A stretch of 64,000 nucleotides of DNA from Bdellovibrionales bacterium. GTDB taxonomy: Bacteria > Bdellovibrionota > Bdellovibrionia > Bdellovibrionales > UBA1609. The position numbers were made by a program, and so were the translations under genes. Every line of letters begins with the position of its first letter. Position 1 is the first letter of the stretch. The notes beneath the pieces were generated by a model. It was not told the DNA's origin and made no database searches. It saw nothing but the letters and a program-made list of their open reading frames with translations. Below, in pieces: positions 62,632 through 64,000 of the stretch. The stretch lies in the NCBI GenBank assembly GCA_019637855.1, contig JAHBUX010000001.1:643337-707336 (forward strand), written 5' to 3'.

Positions 62632-63575
62632 GTCACCTGCTCTCCGCGCGTGATCGCCAGCATACGGGTCAGGCTAGCACGCGCTTTTTCGATCAAGGCT
62701 GGGGCGAGCTCCACTTGCGGCTGCATATCCTGTAGCGCCTGCGCAACTTTCTCCAGCGTGTTCAATTTCATGTAAGGACACTCGTTACAGGCGCACGCGC
62801 CTTGGGCCGGTGCTTGCAACAAGAGGGCATCGGGACGGGCTTTTTGCATTTGGTGAAAAATGCCATGCTCGGTGGCCACGATAAACTCGTTCACTTCACG
62901 GTTGTTAGCCACCTCGTCGAGTAGTCGTTTGGTGGAGCCGATCACATCGGCATATTGCAAGACAGTTTCGTCGCACTCGGGGTGCGCCAGTACCAAGGCT
63001 TTCGGATGTTGCGATTTCAGTTCAAACAGGCGGCGCGCGGAAAACAGGATATGCACTTCGCAAGCGCCTGGCCACAGAATCATTTCGCGATCGAGTTTCT
63101 TGCTCAGGTAACGGCCGAGATTGCGATCGGGGCCAAATAAAATGCGGCGGTTTTTGGGGATCGCACCAATGATTTTTTCCGAGTTGCTCGAAGTTACGCA
63201 CACGTCGGTGATGCTCTTCACTTCGGCGCTGCTGTTGACGTAGGTCACGCAAATCGCATCGGGATACTGCCGTCGCCAGGCTAGATACTTTTCATAAGGT
63301 GAATGTTGAACCAGCGAGCAACCGGCATCCAAGTCGGGCAGCAAAACAGCTTTGTCGGGAGAGAGAATCTTTACGCTCTCGCCCATGAACACCACACCCG
63401 CCATCAGGATCACTGGGTTTGTGGCTTGCTCTCCCCATTGCGCGAGCGCCAGGCTGTCTCCGACGTGATCGGCGATGTCCTGGATCGGACCATCCTCGTA
63501 GTAATGCGCCAGAATCAAAGCGTTACGCTCTTTCTTCAGACGGCGAATACGATCTTTCACGTCTTCCATGCCCAT
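62607..63575 (-). CDS. nadA: NadA, quinolinate synthase
   Basis: [4Fe-4S] enzyme that condenses iminoaspartate with dihydroxyacetone phosphate to quinolinate for NAD. 322 residues. Cluster cysteines lie in PDLDAGCSL, WPGACEVH and ACNECPYMK. Other motifs: ILAHYYEDGPIQDIADHVGDS, GESVKILSP, HPECDE and TEHGIFHQM. No nadB or nadC is in this window. Depends on Fe-S supply, perhaps from the suf system at 17.6 kb. Confidence 0.96.
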   Translation of the reverse strand: MGMEDVKDRIRRLKKERNALILAHYYEDGPIQDIADHVGDSLALAQWGEQATNPVILMAGVVFMGESVKILSPDKAVLLPDLDAGCSLVQHSPYEKYLAWRRQYPDAICVTYVNSSAEVKSITDVCVTSSNSEKIIGAIPKNRRILFGPDRNLGRYLSKKLDREMILWPGACEVHILFSARRLFELKSQHPKALVLAHPECDETVLQYADVIGSTKRLLDEVANNREVNEFIVATEHGIFHQMQKARPDALLLQAPAQGACACNECPYMKLNTLEKVAQALQDMQPQVELAPALIEKARASLTRMLAITRGEQVTWPQAFAE

Positions 63576-63610
63576 CCGTATAGCACATTTCAGGTTTTAA
63601 AAGGAATACG

Positions 63611-64000
63611 TTAGAGATCGCCGCCCTTAAGGACGTTGATAATAGCTTTGGAGACTGTACGCAGCGATTCGAATACACCTTTGCCCTCTGAAGCGGTGCT
63701 TTCAAAGTCGACCGAGTTGTATTTATTCAAAGCGGCGCGCATTTCGGCAAGGGGAACGGCGTTGGGTAAATCACGCTTGTTATATTGAATGACCAGCGGG
63801 ATATCTTTGATGTCGTAGCCCTGCTGTTCCAGGTTTTTCTTTAGGTTTTCCATGGATTGAATATTCTCTTCCATGCGTTCGGCTTGCGAATCGGCGACGA
63901 ACACCACGCCATCCAAGCCCTTAAGGATCAGCTTGCGGGAGGGCTCGTAAACCACCTGACCAGGGACCGTGTACAAATGAAAGCGGGTCTTAAAGCCACG
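63611..64000 (-). CDS. mglA: MglA, Ras-like polarity GTPase (partial, N-terminus beyond the window)
   Basis: The frame is open through base 64000, so only the C-terminal ~129 residues are present. RGFKTRFHLYTVPGQVVYEP is the MglA hallmark (TVPGQ instead of the DxxG G3 motif), and QYNKRDLPNAV is the G4 motif. In Myxococcus and Bdellovibrio MglA sets leading-pole identity and drives gliding or pilus function. Missing the P-loop, which lies outside. It is transcribed toward nadA, 35 nt away. Confidence 0.9.
   Translation of the reverse strand, partial: RGFKTRFHLYTVPGQVVYEPSRKLILKGLDGVVFVADSQAERMEENIQSMENLKKNLEQQGYDIKDIPLVIQYNKRDLPNAVPLAEMRAALNKYNSVDFESTASEGKGVFESLRTVSKAIINVLKGGDL

Noticed and set aside
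1-64000. CRISPR array, transposase, phage or toxin-antitoxin locus
   Set aside because: I found no regularly spaced repeats, no terminal inverted repeats with a transposase frame and no recognisable toxin or phage proteins.

Overview
The window looks like a chromosomal stretch of a free-living, motile Gram-negative bacterium, most likely from Bdellovibrionota or a neighbouring former-deltaproteobacterial lineage. Supporting signs are an MglA-type polarity GTPase carrying TVPGQ in place of the usual G3 motif, a small protein of the YHVQTED type, tolQRAB, motAB, a PilZ protein, the order ftsE-ftsX-envC-ctpA, and many secreted or lipid-anchored proteins with no recognisable family. The taxonomic call is inference. 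I saw no phage, transposon, integrase or CRISPR array. The DNA reads as dense core chromosome.

Layout. 1-3.3 kb: NHEJ repair pair ku-ligD. 3.3-7.7 kb: small secreted and hibernation-factor-like proteins, a Dus tRNA-modifying enzyme, a monofunctional transglycosylase and an SDR enzyme. 7.8-10.9 kb: a stand-alone cyclic-nucleotide-binding protein with motAB, then an OmpA-type lipoprotein. 10.9-17.4 kb (minus): a membrane-anchored degenerate GDPD-like protein, tolQ, tolR, tolA, tolB, glnE. 17.6-23.3 kb: rrf2-sufB-sufC-sufD-sufS-nfu, an Fe-S assembly operon. 23.2-25.7 kb (minus): an HEYGH metalloprotease lipoprotein and a partner. 25.9-30.3 kb: YHVQTED protein, ftsE, ftsX, envC-like, ctpA. 30.3-31.6 kb: trigger factor. 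31.7-36.7 kb: two ArsA/Get3-like ATPases, a TPR lipoprotein, an EI24/CysZ-like membrane protein and a glutamate-cysteine ligase, all joined by 4-nt overlaps. 36.7-39.7 kb: a probable trypsin-fold protease, an exported unknown and a probable beta-barrel. 39.8-46.4 kb: pepA, clpP, clpX, lon. 46.6-49.4 kb: a TPR/winged-helix regulator, small exported proteins and tRNA-Val(UAC). 49.6-55.0 kb: a P-type H+-ATPase, PPK2, SulP transporter and K+-channel-like protein in one coupled operon. 55.1-64 kb: aldo/keto reductase, coiled-coil protein, GT2, EamA transporter, YqjD-like pair, PilZ protein, PPTase, nadA and partial mglA.

How it fits together. The window is rich in envelope work (Tol, FtsEX-EnvC, MtgA, CtpA), proteostasis (Tig, ClpXP, Lon, PepA, hibernation factor) and motility or polarity (MotAB, PilZ, MglA). 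Same-strand neighbours very often overlap by exactly 4 nt (ATGA or GTGA). Five of the twelve convergent junctions also share a 4-nt stop/stop overlap, so intrinsic terminators are rare; the clear ones follow clpX and lon, and one orphan lies before the EamA gene.

The most interesting candidates for undescribed biology are the coupled H+-ATPase/PPK2/SulP/channel operon, the coupled ArsA-like pair/TPR/EI24/GshA operon, the catalytically degenerate GDPD-like protein next to tolQ, the cyclic-nucleotide sensor next to motAB, and the orphan terminator before the EamA transporter.
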